This document shows positions 44,292 to 53,256 of a stretch of DNA of 64,000 bases, in pieces. The position numbers and the translations under genes are program-made. The stretch is from the NCBI RefSeq assembly GCF_019793435.1, contig NZ_JAILYH010000004.1, forward strand, positions 186,001-250,000. The letters are read 5' to 3'. The first letter of the stretch is position 1; every line of letters starts with the position of its first letter. Source of the DNA: Rhizobium redzepovicii. GTDB taxonomy: Bacteria > Pseudomonadota > Alphaproteobacteria > Rhizobiales > Rhizobiaceae. The notes under the pieces were generated by a model. The model was not told the origin of the DNA. It saw nothing but the letters and a program-made list of their open reading frames with translations, and made no database searches.

Positions 44292-44705
44292 ATGACGAAG
44301 AACGGCATTCGGCGCATCGCAACCTTCAACCGCACCGCATTGATCTGCGCCGCGGCGGCGATGGCCCTGGCCGGATGCAATCTGACGGCCGAGGAGAAGG
44401 CCGCAGCCGCCGCCAAGCGAGCGGCGCCGACCGCCGTGGTCATGCCGGCCACCAAGGGCGATGCGGTCGAAGGCGGCCTGGCGAAGTCGCCGGACGGTTA
44501 CCCAAATTTCGGCGCGCCGCTGACGGCCGCCAATGTGCAGATGAGCGACGAGCAGGCAGCCGAACTGCAACATCAGCTGACCGCACTTGCCGCCCGGCGT
44601 AAGGCCGGCACGATCTCGGAAGCCGAATATCAGGCCAAGGCCGCCGAAATGCGCCGCCTCGCCGCCGAGCACGGCGCTGATACGCTCTCCGAAATCTCCA
44701 AATAG
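44292..44705 (+). CDS. Putative lipoprotein with SHOCT-like C-terminus
   Basis: A 137-residue protein with a lipoprotein signal: the lipobox LAGC ends at residue 29. The mature part has a Lys/Ala-rich stretch, then KSPDGYPNFGAPL, and a C-terminal helix pair LTALAARRKAGTISEAEYQAKAAEMRRLA of the kind seen in SHOCT-type oligomerising tails (about 98-126). The function is unknown. It is expected on the inner or outer membrane facing the periplasm. Divergent from phaC with 104 bases between. Confidence 0.8.
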   Translation: MTKNGIRRIATFNRTALICAAAAMALAGCNLTAEEKAAAAAKRAAPTAVVMPATKGDAVEGGLAKSPDGYPNFGAPLTAANVQMSDEQAAELQHQLTALAARRKAGTISEAEYQAKAAEMRRLAAEHGADTLSEISK

Positions 44706-44925
44706 ACCTTGCCTTTCAGGCATTTTGGACGCAAAGCCTTCCGGATGGATCGGAAGACAAGATTTTCCCGATAATGCGCTTTATGCGGCTTTTCCGTCAA
44801 AGATTTGCCGCGTGTCTTGGGTCTGATGAATACGGCGTTGCGATTCTGAAGTTCGTGTCGCAGCCGCCGGGAGACGGAACGAACTTCGACTGCGGCCCGA
44901 AAGCCGCCTTTCCATGGGGAATGAA

Positions 44926-46143
44926 ATGGAAGAGTTTCACAAAGTCCGGCGTTTGCCGCCTTATGTTTTTGAACAGGTCAACCGTTTGAAAGCAAGCGCG
45001 CGAGCGGGCGGCGCCGATATCATCGATCTCGGCATGGGAAACCCCGACCTTCCCACTCCCCAGTCGATCGTCGACAAGCTGTGCGAGGTCGTGCAGGATC
45101 CGCGCACCCACCGTTATTCGTCCTCCAAGGGCATTCCGGGGCTGCGCCGCGCCCAGGCCGCCTATTATGCCCGCCGTTTCGGCGTCAAGCTCAACCCGGA
45201 TACCCAGGTAGTCGCCACCTTGGGCTCCAAGGAAGGCTTCGCCAATATGGCGCAGGCGATCACCGCGCCCGGCGACGTCATCCTCTGCCCGAACCCGACC
45301 TATCCGATCCACGCCTTCGGCTTTCTGATGGCGGGCGGCGTGATCCGCTCCATGTCAGTGGAGCCGGATGAGAGCTTTTTCCCGCCGCTTGAGCGCGCGG
45401 TCCGGCATTCGATCCCGAAGCCCCTGGCACTCATCCTCAACTACCCCTCGAATCCGACTGCCCTGGTCGCGACACTCGATTTCTACAAGGACGTCATCGC
45501 CTTCGCCAAGAAGCACGACATCATCGTGCTTTCCGACCTTGCCTATTCGGAGATCTATTTCGACGGCGCTCCGCCGCCGTCGGTTCTCGAGGTGCCGGGT
45601 GCAATCGATGTGACGGTCGAGTTCACCTCGATGTCGAAGACCTTCTCCATGCCTGGCTGGCGCATGGGCTTTGCCGTCGGCAACGAGCGGCTGATCGCGG
45701 CGCTCACCCGCGTCAAGTCCTACCTCGACTACGGCGCCTTCACGCCGATCCAGGTGGCGGCGACGCATGCGCTGAACGGCGACGGCTCCGACATTGCGGA
45801 GGTTCGCAACGTCTACAAGCGCCGCCGCGACGTCATGGTCGAAAGCTTCGGCAAGGCGGGCTTCGACGTGCCGCCGCCGGCTGCCACCATGTTCGCCTGG
45901 GCGAAGATCCCGGAAAAGTTCCGTCATCTCGGCTCGCTTGAGTTTTCCAAGCTGCTGGTCGAGAAGGCCGACGTCGCCGTTGCTCCCGGCATCGGCTTCG
46001 GCGAACAGGGCGACGACTACGTCCGTCTGGCGCTCGTCGAGAACGAACACCGCATCCGCCAGGCTGCGCGCAACATCAAGAAGTTCATGTCGACGGCAGA
46101 CGAAACGATGCACAACGTCATTTCGCTGAACGCGCACCGTTAA
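44926..46143 (+). CDS. Class I aminotransferase of the AlaC / LL-DAP aminotransferase type
   Basis: A 405-residue fold-type I aminotransferase. Landmarks: DIIDLGMGNPDLPTP (about 32-46), THRYSSSKGIPGLRRA, ILNYPSNPTALVAT, the Asp-Tyr PLP contact in VLSDLAYSEIYFDG and the PLP-lysine in TSMSKTFSMPGWRMGF. This form, located just before hom in alphaproteobacteria, is often annotated as LL-diaminopimelate or alanine (AlaC) aminotransferase. The ATG at 44926 is preferred to the one at 44914 because GGGGAA lies at a suitable distance and the family N-terminus is MEEFHKVRR. It precedes hom by 62 bases. Confidence 0.88.
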   Translation: MEEFHKVRRLPPYVFEQVNRLKASARAGGADIIDLGMGNPDLPTPQSIVDKLCEVVQDPRTHRYSSSKGIPGLRRAQAAYYARRFGVKLNPDTQVVATLGSKEGFANMAQAITAPGDVILCPNPTYPIHAFGFLMAGGVIRSMSVEPDESFFPPLERAVRHSIPKPLALILNYPSNPTALVATLDFYKDVIAFAKKHDIIVLSDLAYSEIYFDGAPPPSVLEVPGAIDVTVEFTSMSKTFSMPGWRMGFAVGNERLIAALTRVKSYLDYGAFTPIQVAATHALNGDGSDIAEVRNVYKRRRDVMVESFGKAGFDVPPPAATMFAWAKIPEKFRHLGSLEFSKLLVEKADVAVAPGIGFGEQGDDYVRLALVENEHRIRQAARNIKKFMSTADETMHNVISLNAHR

Positions 46144-46205
46144 TCCAACTCTTAAAGGCAGCCGCGTCCTGCGGCTGCCGCCACACAGACATTCAGGATC
46201 GATCC

Positions 46206-47531
46206 ATGGCAGATGCCCTCAAAATCGGCATTGCGGGCTTGGGCACCGTTGGCGCCTCGCTAGTCCGCATCATTCAGCAGAAGAGCAACGAGCTTGCCGT
46301 CACCTGCGGGCGTCCGATCACCATCACGGCGGTCTCCGCGCGTGACAAAAGGAGAGACCGCGGCATCGATCTTTCCGCTGTTACCTGGTTCGATCGGCCG
46401 GAAGATCTTGCCGAAAAGGGCGATATCGACGTCTTCGTCGAGCTGATGGGCGGCGCCGAAGGGGCTGCCAACACCTCCGTACGCGCCGCACTCAAGCGCG
46501 GTCTCCATGTGGTGACAGCCAACAAGGCGCTGCTTGCCTATCACGGCGTCGAGCTTGCGACGATCGCCGAGGAGAAGGGCGCGCTTCTAAACTTCGAGGC
46601 CGCAGTCGCCGGCGGCATCCCGGTCATCAAGGCGCTGCGCGAATCGCTGACCGGCAATGCCGTCTCGCGCATCTATGGCATCATGAACGGCACCTGCAAT
46701 TACATCCTGACCAAGATGGAAAAGGAGGGGCTTTCCTTCGCCGAGTGCCTGAAGGAAGCCCAGCGGCTGGGTTATGCCGAGGCCGATCCGGCCTTCGATA
46801 TCGAGGGCAACGACACGGCCCATAAGCTTTCCATCCTGACGACGCTCGCCTTCGGCAATCGCATCGCGGCCGACGATATCTATCTCGAAGGCATCACCAA
46901 CATCTCGATCGAGGATATCCACGCTGCCGCCGAGCTCGGTTATCGCATCAAGCTCCTGGGTGTTGCCCAGCGAACCGACACCGGCATTGAGCAGCGCGTG
47001 CATCCGACCATGGTGCCGGTCGATTCGGTCATTGCCCAGGTCGATGGCGTCACCAATGCTGTCGCAATCGAATCCGACGTGCTCGGCGAACTGCTGATGG
47101 TCGGTCCCGGCGCCGGCGGCAATGCGACGGCCTCGTCCGTACTTGGTGATATCGCCGATATCGCCAAAAGCCAGCCGGGCGCGCAGCGCGTACCGGTGCT
47201 CGGCCATCCCGCAAAGGCGCTGGAACCCTACCGCAAGGCGCAGATGCAGAGCCACGAGGGCGGCTACTTTATCCGCTTGACCGTGCTCGACCGCACCGGC
47301 GTCTTTGCCAGCGTCGCAACCCGCATGGCGGAAAACAACATCTCGCTGGAATCGATCGTCCAGCGCTCCAAGCAGCATCTGGCGCCGTCGCACCACCAGA
47401 CGATCATTCTCGTCACCCACGCGACGATGGAAGAGTCGGTGCGCAAGGCGGTCGCCTCGATCAAATCGGAAGGCTATCTCTTCGGCGAACCGCAGGTGAT
47501 TCGCATCGAGCGGCCGAAAGAAGAAGCTTAA
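46206..47531 (+). CDS. hom: Homoserine dehydrogenase
   Basis: Reduces aspartate semialdehyde to homoserine, the branch point for Met, Thr and Ile. The 441-residue product has the NAD(P) motif GIAGLGTVGASLV (about 8-20), the catalytic region GIMNGTCNYILTKM (about 157-170), YAEADPAFDIEGNDTAHKL (about 190-208) with the catalytic Asp and Lys, and a C-terminal ACT domain (about 355-430, FIRLTVLDRTGVFASVA) for feedback control by threonine. It lies after the aminotransferase in the same orientation and ends with a strong terminator. Confidence 0.97.
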   Translation: MADALKIGIAGLGTVGASLVRIIQQKSNELAVTCGRPITITAVSARDKRRDRGIDLSAVTWFDRPEDLAEKGDIDVFVELMGGAEGAANTSVRAALKRGLHVVTANKALLAYHGVELATIAEEKGALLNFEAAVAGGIPVIKALRESLTGNAVSRIYGIMNGTCNYILTKMEKEGLSFAECLKEAQRLGYAEADPAFDIEGNDTAHKLSILTTLAFGNRIAADDIYLEGITNISIEDIHAAAELGYRIKLLGVAQRTDTGIEQRVHPTMVPVDSVIAQVDGVTNAVAIESDVLGELLMVGPGAGGNATASSVLGDIADIAKSQPGAQRVPVLGHPAKALEPYRKAQMQSHEGGYFIRLTVLDRTGVFASVATRMAENNISLESIVQRSKQHLAPSHHQTIILVTHATMEESVRKAVASIKSEGYLFGEPQVIRIERPKEEA

Positions 47532-47556
47532 GCCTTTCCAGCCGGCGAATATCAGC

Positions 47557-47606
47557 CGCCCTGTCTTGTTGAACTGGCAGTTCAACAAGACAGGGCGGTT
47601 TTTTTG
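47557..47606 (+). terminator. Strong rho-independent terminator of hom
   Basis: Two perfectly complementary 21-base arms (47557-47577 and 47579-47599) around a single central base, followed by seven T's (47600-47606). It lies 26 bases after the hom stop. Confidence 0.95.
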
Positions 47607-47707
47607 TTGATCGTCCGGGCTCCCCTTACGGAAGTCTATATTAACAAATACCGAAATATTGATATAAATAAAACCATAGATGGTGAGTCGTCGGCGTGGA
47701 GAATTTC

Positions 47708-47953
47708 ATGAGCAAGGACAGCCACGCCGGCAAGGGGTATGGCCGCCCGAGCGAGGTGCCGCCGGACCGTCCTGATATGCTTGGGGAAATTCTCAAGCCG
47801 GCCTACCGTGACATTCGCGAAGAGGTCCCTGATGAGGCTGACGGCGATGAATACACGGAAGGCCGCAACTGGGCTATTCTGCTGACGCTGTTCTCCTTCC
47901 TGCTCGTGCAGCTTGCCGGCGTCGCCGCAATCATCTGGGCGGTGTTCTGGTAA
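47708..47953 (+). CDS. Small single-span membrane protein
   Basis: An 81-residue protein with a charged, probably cytoplasmic N-terminal part (about 1-54, with an acidic stretch EEVPDEADGDEYTEG) and one C-terminal membrane segment (about 57-81, ILLTLFSFLLVQLAGVAAIIWAVFW) that runs to the last residue. The start is the ATG at 47708, six bases after GTGGAG; a GTG at 47696 lacks this. The sequence upstream (47630-47690) is AT-rich. No family is recognised. Confidence 0.75.
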   Translation: MSKDSHAGKGYGRPSEVPPDRPDMLGEILKPAYRDIREEVPDEADGDEYTEGRNWAILLTLFSFLLVQLAGVAAIIWAVFW

Positions 47954-48033
47954 AAATCCGTGTCTGTAAATCCATCGCTATGTTATCTCCGCTGCTTCTG
48001 TAGAAAGAGCAGATGAAGTCAGCGGAGTATGGC

Positions 48034-49836
48034 ATGGCAGATCTCGTCGATCCGGTACAGCGCGCGTTTCTCGGCGTGGAGAAATCCGCGCTCGACAATC
48101 GCTGGGTGGCGCGGCTCGACCAGGCCGGGCAGAACCGGGCGCTGGCCATGTCGCAAATCCACGGCATGCCGGATCTGATCGCCCGCGTGCTGGCCGGGCG
48201 CGGCGTGACGGTGGACGAGGCGATCGAATTCCTCGATCCGACGATCCGCGGCCTGATGCCCGATCCGCATGTTTTGACGGATTGCGAAAAGGCCGCCACC
48301 CGCCTGGTGAGCGCCATCGAGCGCGGCGAGAATGTCGCGATCTTTGGCGACTACGATGTCGACGGTGCGGCTTCCTCGGCGCTGATGTTTCGTTTCCTCA
48401 CTCATTTCGGCGTCAAGGCGCACATCTATATTCCCGACCGCGTCTTTGAAGGCTACGGCCCCAATCCGGCGGCGATCAACCAGCTGATCGACAACGGCGC
48501 CCGGCTGATCGTCGCGGTCGATTGCGGCTCGACCAGTCACGAGGCGCTGGCCGCCGCCGCCGCGCGCAATATCGATGTCGTCGTCATCGATCACCACCAG
48601 GTGACACATGAGCTGCCGCCCTGCCATGCGCTCGTCAATCCGAACCGCGAGGACGATCTGTCGGGGCAGGGGCATCTTTGCGCCGCCGGCGTGGTCTTCA
48701 TGGTGCTGGTCGCCACACTGAGGCTGCTGCGGGCGGCCGGCAACAAGGGCATCCTGGCGCTCGACCTCTTGCAATGGCTGGATATCGTCGCGTTGGCGAC
48801 AGTCTGCGATGTCGTGCCGCTGAAGGGCCTCAACCGCGCCTATGTGGTGAAGGGGCTGGTCGCCGCCCGCCACCAAAGCAATGCCGGGCTTGCAGCGCTG
48901 TTCCGCAAGGCCGGGCTCGCTGGCCCTGTCACACCCTATCATTTCGGCTTCCTGATCGGTCCGCGCATCAATGCCGGCGGTCGGATCGGCGATGCCGCGC
49001 TCGGAAGCCGCTTGCTGACGCTCGATGACACGGGGGAGGCTGAGGTGATCGCCCAGCGCCTGGATGAGCTCAACCGCGAGCGCCAGGCGATGGAGGCGAT
49101 CATGCTGCAGGAGGCTGAGGCCGAAGCGCTCGCCGAATATGGCGACGGCGAGGGCGCCTCCGTCATCGTCACCGCCCACGAGAAATGGCATCCCGGCATC
49201 GTCGGACTGATCGCGGCGCGGCTGAAGGAGAAGTTCAAACGGCCGGCCTTTGCGATCGCCTTCGATACCTCCGGCCGCGGCACCGGCTCGGGCCGCTCTA
49301 TCAACGGCTTCGACATGGGCCGGATGGTGCGCGCGGCGGTCGATGAAGGGTTGCTGATCAAGGGCGGTGGTCACGCCATGGCCGCGGGGCTGACGGTCGA
49401 GCGCGCCGATCTCGGCAGGTTGAGGACCTTCTTCACAGAGAAGTCGGCAAGAACCGTGGCGAACCTCGTCGCCAACGAGACCTTGAAGATCGACGGGGCG
49501 ATCGGCGCCAGCGGCGCCACGCTCGAACTCATCGACCGCCTGGAGGCCGCCGGCCCCTATGGCTCCGGCCACGCCCAGCCGCTCTTTGCCGTGCCGGCGC
49601 ATCGGGTGCGCGATGCACGCCTGGTCGGGGAGAAACATGTGAAGGTGACGATGGAGGCAATGGATGGATCGCGGCTCGACGGCATCGCCTTCCGCGCCGC
49701 CGATACGGCACTCGGCAATCTTCTCATCAATTCACGCGGCGCCAGCCTGCATGTTGCAGGCTCGCTCGGTGCCGAGCATTACCAGGGCGCCCGCCGCATC
49801 CAGCTTCGCGTCTGCGATGCTGCGCCGGCAAAATAA
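48034..49836 (+). CDS. recJ: Single-stranded-DNA-specific exonuclease RecJ
   Basis: A 5'-3' single-strand DNA exonuclease acting in repair and recombination. The product (600 residues from the ATG at 48034) has the DHH domain: FGDYDVDGAASSALM (about 105-119) and VIDHHQVTHELP (about 187-198), the metal-binding motifs II and III; GPRINAGGRIGDA; and the DHHA1 end GGGHAMAAGLTV (near 447). An OB-like C-terminal region follows. The start is chosen because CGGAG lies six bases before 48034; the ATG at 48013 is an alternative. Confidence 0.95.
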   Translation: MADLVDPVQRAFLGVEKSALDNRWVARLDQAGQNRALAMSQIHGMPDLIARVLAGRGVTVDEAIEFLDPTIRGLMPDPHVLTDCEKAATRLVSAIERGENVAIFGDYDVDGAASSALMFRFLTHFGVKAHIYIPDRVFEGYGPNPAAINQLIDNGARLIVAVDCGSTSHEALAAAAARNIDVVVIDHHQVTHELPPCHALVNPNREDDLSGQGHLCAAGVVFMVLVATLRLLRAAGNKGILALDLLQWLDIVALATVCDVVPLKGLNRAYVVKGLVAARHQSNAGLAALFRKAGLAGPVTPYHFGFLIGPRINAGGRIGDAALGSRLLTLDDTGEAEVIAQRLDELNRERQAMEAIMLQEAEAEALAEYGDGEGASVIVTAHEKWHPGIVGLIAARLKEKFKRPAFAIAFDTSGRGTGSGRSINGFDMGRMVRAAVDEGLLIKGGGHAMAAGLTVERADLGRLRTFFTEKSARTVANLVANETLKIDGAIGASGATLELIDRLEAAGPYGSGHAQPLFAVPAHRVRDARLVGEKHVKVTMEAMDGSRLDGIAFRAADTALGNLLINSRGASLHVAGSLGAEHYQGARRIQLRVCDAAPAK

Positions 49837-49879
49837 AATAGCCGCGCAAAAAATGCTGACGATGTGGAGTTCAGAGAGA

Positions 49880-49989
49880 AGAAAGTGGCACGCCCTAGGG
49901 GAGTCGAACCCCTCTTCCCAGAATGAAAATCTGGTGTCCTAACCGATAGACGAAGGGCGCTTCCTTCGTGGTGGCGCCCTTATAGTCAG
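49880..49989. repeat. tRNA-Glu cassette repeat, copy 1 (identical to 50537-50646)
   Basis: The 110 bases at 49880-49989 are identical to 50537-50646. The block covers the whole tRNA-Glu(UUC) gene, its leader and its -10 box (TATAAG) but not the -35 box. The offset is 657 bases and the copies are direct repeats. A different tRNA-Glu (CUC) lies between them. Confidence 0.93.
49886..49960 (-). tRNA. tRNA-Glu (anticodon UUC), copy 1
   Basis: A 75-base tRNA with encoded CCA. On the minus strand the acceptor GCGCCCT pairs with AGGGCGT, and the anticodon arm CCAGA/TCTGG encloses TTTTCAT, giving anticodon TTC. It is identical to the copy at 50543-50617. Confidence 0.97.
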
Positions 49990-50392
49990 CACCTTCAAAA
50001 GCCGCAAGCGCCAAGACGCGAAAAAATCATCGTTTTCGCCGATTTATTTGTGGCTGTGGAGAAACGTGGCGCTATGCCGATAAGCCAGTTGCGGAGGCCG
50101 CAGAGATACGCGCCTCAGAATGTCGCGCAGGAGACCCATTGCCAAGTCTGTTGCAGTTGGTGATCCGCATTGCGGGCTGTGCAGGTACGTAGACGACCGG
50201 GGCGGGCGGGTACTGTTGTCCTCGGAATCGGAAGTCGAGGTTCGACGCATTCAGAGCCGACCTGTTTCGTTGCAAATGGGGAATGCCCAGAAATCCATCA
50301 ACAAGCGTCTTAGTCAAAGAGGGCGGGGACGACACCGTCTGTCGGACAGGCTATTGATCCGGTGCCGCGCCGGTAGTTGATTTGGATAAAAT
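49961..50392. other. Spacer between tRNA-Glu genes, no supported gene
   Basis: About 430 bases. The promoter of tRNA-Glu copy 1 occupies 49979-50007. Short open frames on both strands in 50044-50380 have no ribosome sites and no recognisable product, so none is called. I see no other structure. Confidence 0.5.
49979..50007 (-). promoter_or_regulatory. Promoter of tRNA-Glu(UUC) copy 1
   Basis: On the minus strand TTGCGG (complement of 50002-50007) and TATAAG (complement of 49979-49984) are exactly 17 bases apart. The -10 box is 18 bases from the tRNA 5' end. A good sigma-70 fit, and the same layout precedes copy 2. Confidence 0.8.
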
Positions 50393-50467
50393 TGGTACGC
50401 CCTAGGGGAGTCGAACCCCTCTTTACAGAATGAGAATCTGTCGTCCTAACCGATAGACGAAGGGCGC
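50393..50467 (-). tRNA. tRNA-Glu (anticodon CUC)
   Basis: A 75-base tRNA with encoded CCA. The anticodon arm ACAGA/TCTGT encloses TTCTCAT, giving anticodon CTC. The D and T arms are nearly the same as in the UUC genes; the anticodon stem and the discriminator base (A instead of G) differ. Confidence 0.96.
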
Positions 50468-50481
50468 AGGCCGGCCCCGTT

Positions 50482-50510
50482 AAAATAGGAGCACGCGCAG
50501 ACTTCTGCAA
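50482..50510 (-). promoter_or_regulatory. Promoter of tRNA-Glu(CUC)
   Basis: TTGCAG (complement of 50505-50510) and TATTTT (complement of 50482-50487) are 17 bases apart on the minus strand, 14 bases upstream of the tRNA. Confidence 0.75.
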
Positions 50511-50536
50511 GCGGATGCAATGGCTTCTATATGGAG

Positions 50537-50646
50537 AGAAAGTGGCACGCCCTAGGGGAGTCGAACCCCTCTTCCCAGAATGAAAATCTGGTGTCCTAAC
50601 CGATAGACGAAGGGCGCTTCCTTCGTGGTGGCGCCCTTATAGTCAG
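50537..50646. repeat. tRNA-Glu cassette repeat, copy 2
   Basis: Identical over 110 bases to 49880-49989, including the tRNA, leader and -10 box. Flanks diverge at once on both sides. Confidence 0.93.
50543..50617 (-). tRNA. tRNA-Glu (anticodon UUC), copy 2
   Basis: Identical in sequence to the gene at 49886-49960, with anticodon TTC and encoded CCA. Confidence 0.97.
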
Positions 50647-50664
50647 GCGTTATGAATCCCGCAA
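50636..50664 (-). promoter_or_regulatory. Promoter of tRNA-Glu(UUC) copy 2
   Basis: TTGCGG (complement of 50659-50664) and TATAAG (complement of 50636-50641), again with 17 bases between. The -35 box lies outside the duplicated block yet is the same hexamer as in copy 1. Confidence 0.8.
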
Positions 50665-50814
50665 GCGGCAAATTCGGTTTCTTTCAAAAAAATGACAGGA
50701 AATCCGAATGCGTTCGAGGAGCTGATTATTGAAGCTGAATCAACGGGCTGCCGGCTATCTCTTCAACAAGACGAGGCGGCGCTTCCGTAAGGTCATGCGA
50801 AGAACGCGCGGCCG

Positions 50815-51876
50815 TCAGATCGCTCTTGCGGTCGCCATAGGCGCGCGTTTGCCGCCGCAGCCGCAGTTCCAGTCGCGACTTTTGCCGGTATCGAGATGGA
50901 CCGAATCCGTGTGGCAATAGGTGCCGACGCCGCCGCGGTTCGGCAGTGAGCGGATATAGGCGGCGATATCCCATTTCGTGACGCCGTCGATCTGAATGTC
51001 GGCCGCCTCGCAACTCTTGTGCATCGATTCGTCGGCGCCGCCGACCAGGCGGTTATGCTCTTCGTCGCGATAGCCCGACGTAACGATGACAGGCCGGCCG
51101 AAATGGGTTTCGACCGTCTTGATCACGTTCAGCAGCTCGGGCTTGAAGCAGCCGACCTCGACCTTGTCGTTCTGGACATGCAGCCCGTTCGGCGCGATCC
51201 GCGTCATGCCGGGCAGGGACGCTTTTTGCAACAGGCCGGTGAGGCTGCCGAGCAGGTTCTGCTTCGGCGCGCTGTAGAGCGCATTCATCGTCGGGGCCGG
51301 ATTGCCGTCTGCCGCCAGCGACGCCGTTTGGACGGGCACAAGCTGTGTGCTGCCATTCTGCGAGGATTGTTGCGGCAGCACCGGATCCGCAGGCGGTTCT
51401 GTTACGGGTTGCTGGCTGTAGACGCTGCTTCTGGCGGGTGCTGCACCGACAGGCGCATAGGCCTGCGGCTGAATGACAGTCGACGTGCTGTTGTTCTGCG
51501 GCGCCGGCTGGTGGTCGGAAAAGATGCTCATGGCCTGCGCGTTGATCCGGGTCGACTGCAGCACCAGCCCGCCGATATTGGCAGGCGCTGCCGCCGCCGG
51601 ATCGGCCGGCGGTACGGGGGCATTCGGATCTGCTCCTACGGCCTGGGGCGCGGCTTGGGCGCCGGAGACATTGACGAGCCGGGGATCCGTGTAGACCGAA
51701 CGTGGGGCAGGGCTTGCGGGTGCCGCCGCGGCAAGCTGCGGTGCGGCTGCCTGCGGTGCCGGAACGGCTGCGGCGGAATCGAGTGCCTTCTTGTCCGACG
51801 CGCAGCCGGACAGCGCCAGCACCGAAGTGGCGATCAGCAAAGCGCCCGTCAGGGGCCGCATCTCAATGTTACGCAA
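50815..51876 (-). CDS. Peptidase M15A-type (DUF882/YcbK-like) lipoprotein
   Basis: A 353-residue lipoprotein: lipobox LSGC ends at residue 25. A long Ala/Pro/Gln-rich, probably unstructured region (about 30-215) precedes the catalytic domain (about 235-335). Zinc-peptidase landmarks are VIVTSGYRDEEHN, ESMHKSCEAADIQIDG (first His and Asp) and YCHTDSVHLDTG (second His). The family cleaves or binds peptidoglycan peptides. The start is a TTG at 51876 with GGAGAC seven bases before it; the ATG at 51861 has a poorer site. Confidence 0.85.
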   Translation of the reverse strand: MRNIEMRPLTGALLIATSVLALSGCASDKKALDSAAAVPAPQAAAPQLAAAAPASPAPRSVYTDPRLVNVSGAQAAPQAVGADPNAPVPPADPAAAAPANIGGLVLQSTRINAQAMSIFSDHQPAPQNNSTSTVIQPQAYAPVGAAPARSSVYSQQPVTEPPADPVLPQQSSQNGSTQLVPVQTASLAADGNPAPTMNALYSAPKQNLLGSLTGLLQKASLPGMTRIAPNGLHVQNDKVEVGCFKPELLNVIKTVETHFGRPVIVTSGYRDEEHNRLVGGADESMHKSCEAADIQIDGVTKWDIAAYIRSLPNRGGVGTYCHTDSVHLDTGKSRDWNCGCGGKRAPMATARAI

Positions 51877-52041
51877 GCGACAGTCTCCAATTGATGCGGA
51901 AAATGGTCGAAAACCGCCATCTTCCGCGTCGAGTCGTCAGGAGATTGCCTGCGGGGCCGGGTCGCGGCAAGCGTCAAGGCGCCGGCCGGACCCGAAATCG
52001 CAAAAGCCGCAAGCCTCGCAAAAGCCTTGCGGCGAAAAGCC

Positions 52042-52482
52042 TTACCAGGCGCCGGTATTGCCCATCGAGGCCCAGGGTTCGGCGGCGGCGAGCGGGCTGC
52101 CTTTCTGCAGGATTTCGATCGAGATGCCGTCGGGCGAGCGCACGAAAGCCATGTTCCCATCGCGCGGCGGCCGGTTGATGGTGATGCCGTTGTCCATCAG
52201 CTTCTGGCAGGTTGCGTAAATATCGTCGACCTCATAGGCGAGGTGGCCGAAATTGCGTCCTCCGCTATAATCTTCCGTATCCCAGTTATAGGTAAGCTCG
52301 AGGCAGGGAGCCTTTTCGCTGCGCGCACGGTCGAGATCGTCGCGAGCAGCCAGGAAAACCAGGGTAAAGCGGCCCTTCTCGTTTTCGTGCCGGCGAATCT
52401 CCTCCAGCCCGAACAGGGTGGTGTAAAAGGCGAGTGAGGCGTCCAGGTCTTTGACGCGAACCATTGTATGGAGATAACGCAT
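52042..52482 (-). CDS. gloA: Lactoylglutathione lyase (glyoxalase I)
   Basis: Converts the hemithioacetal of methylglyoxal and glutathione to lactoylglutathione. The 146-residue product is at usual length and starts MRYLHTMVRVKDLDASLAFYT, with His5 and the later Glu in LELTYNWDTEDY (near 60), His in NFGHLAYEVDDIYATC (near 78) and Glu in GISIEILQKG (near 125) as metal ligands. The AAEPWASMGNTGAW end is typical of alphaproteobacterial forms. It lies upstream of the M15 lipoprotein gene on the same strand. Confidence 0.94.
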   Translation of the reverse strand: MRYLHTMVRVKDLDASLAFYTTLFGLEEIRRHENEKGRFTLVFLAARDDLDRARSEKAPCLELTYNWDTEDYSGGRNFGHLAYEVDDIYATCQKLMDNGITINRPPRDGNMAFVRSPDGISIEILQKGSPLAAAEPWASMGNTGAW

Positions 52483-52615
52483 TCTATCTACTCCTTTATT
52501 GGGTCTGGCTTTTTCGGCGAGCTGAGGTCAGCTTCGGGCAAGTCATCGATATAAAATGTGCAGTTGGGAATAACCGAAAACTAGGACTTGCGCTTATCCG
52601 TTACCAAGATGTTAA

Positions 52616-52629
52616 TCTTGATTTCAAGA
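52616..52629. promoter_or_regulatory. Small dyad in the leader of the cold-shock gene
   Basis: TCTTGA (52616-52621) and TCAAGA (52624-52629) form a tight hairpin, itself flanked by GTTAA and TTAAC. It lies about 50 bases before the start codon in an AT-rich leader, where cold-shock genes often carry regulatory structure. Confidence 0.3.
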
Positions 52630-52676
52630 ATCAGTTAACCGTAACAGTGTGACGCGTATTCGAGGGGCTGGCGACT

Positions 52677-53255
52677 ATGGCTGACAGGATTTCATCGAAC
52701 GAATACTCCGACCTTGACGAGCTATCGGCAGAGGCGGTCGATCTTGTTGAAATCACCGGCGTCGTCAAGTGGTTCGACGTCGCTAAGGGTTTCGGCTTCA
52801 TCGTGCCCGACAACGGCATGCAGGATGTTCTCCTGCACGTGACCTGCCTGCGCCGCGACGGCTACCAGACGATCCTCGAGGGAACGCGTATCGTCGCCCT
52901 CATTCAGCGCCGCGAACGCGGCTACCAGGCTTTCAAGATCCTTTCGATGGATCAGTCGACTGCGGTTCATCCCTCGCAGCTGCCGCCGGTGCGCACGCAT
53001 GTGCAGGTCACCGCGACGAGCGGCCTCGAGCGTGCGCTGGTCAAATGGTTTAACCGCACCAAGGGCTTCGGCTTCTTGACGCGCGGCGAGGGCACCGAAG
53101 ACATCTTCGTGCACATGGAAACGCTCCGCCGCTTCGGCCTGACGGAACTGCGCCCCGGCCAGGTGGTGCTCGTCCGCTTCGGCGACGGCGAAAAGGGCCT
53201 GATGGCCGCGGAAATCCATCCCGACATTCCGAGCCCGGCCAGCCGGTCGCATTGA
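52677..53255 (+). CDS. Cold-shock protein with two cold-shock domains
   Basis: A 192-residue protein with two cold-shock domains: residues about 24-92 ([20 protein letters not shown], then DVLLHVTCL) and about 120-185 ([20 protein letters not shown], then DIFVHMETL). Each carries RNP1 (KGFGF) and RNP2-like (VLLHV, IFVHM) motifs for single-strand nucleic acid binding. Single-domain Csps have about 70 residues; the tandem form is known in alphaproteobacteria. A short acidic N-terminus precedes. The DUF192 gene starts one base after its stop, so the two are coupled. Confidence 0.93.
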   Translation: MADRISSNEYSDLDELSAEAVDLVEITGVVKWFDVAKGFGFIVPDNGMQDVLLHVTCLRRDGYQTILEGTRIVALIQRRERGYQAFKILSMDQSTAVHPSQLPPVRTHVQVTATSGLERALVKWFNRTKGFGFLTRGEGTEDIFVHMETLRRFGLTELRPGQVVLVRFGDGEKGLMAAEIHPDIPSPASRSH

Positions 53256-53256
53256 T

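Noticed and set aside
48019..49638. A 539-codon open frame on the minus strand
   Set aside because: Antisense to recJ, which carries all DHH motifs.
50044..50380. Small genes between the tRNA-Glu genes
   Set aside because: Open frames exist on both strands, but none has a ribosome site or a recognisable product.
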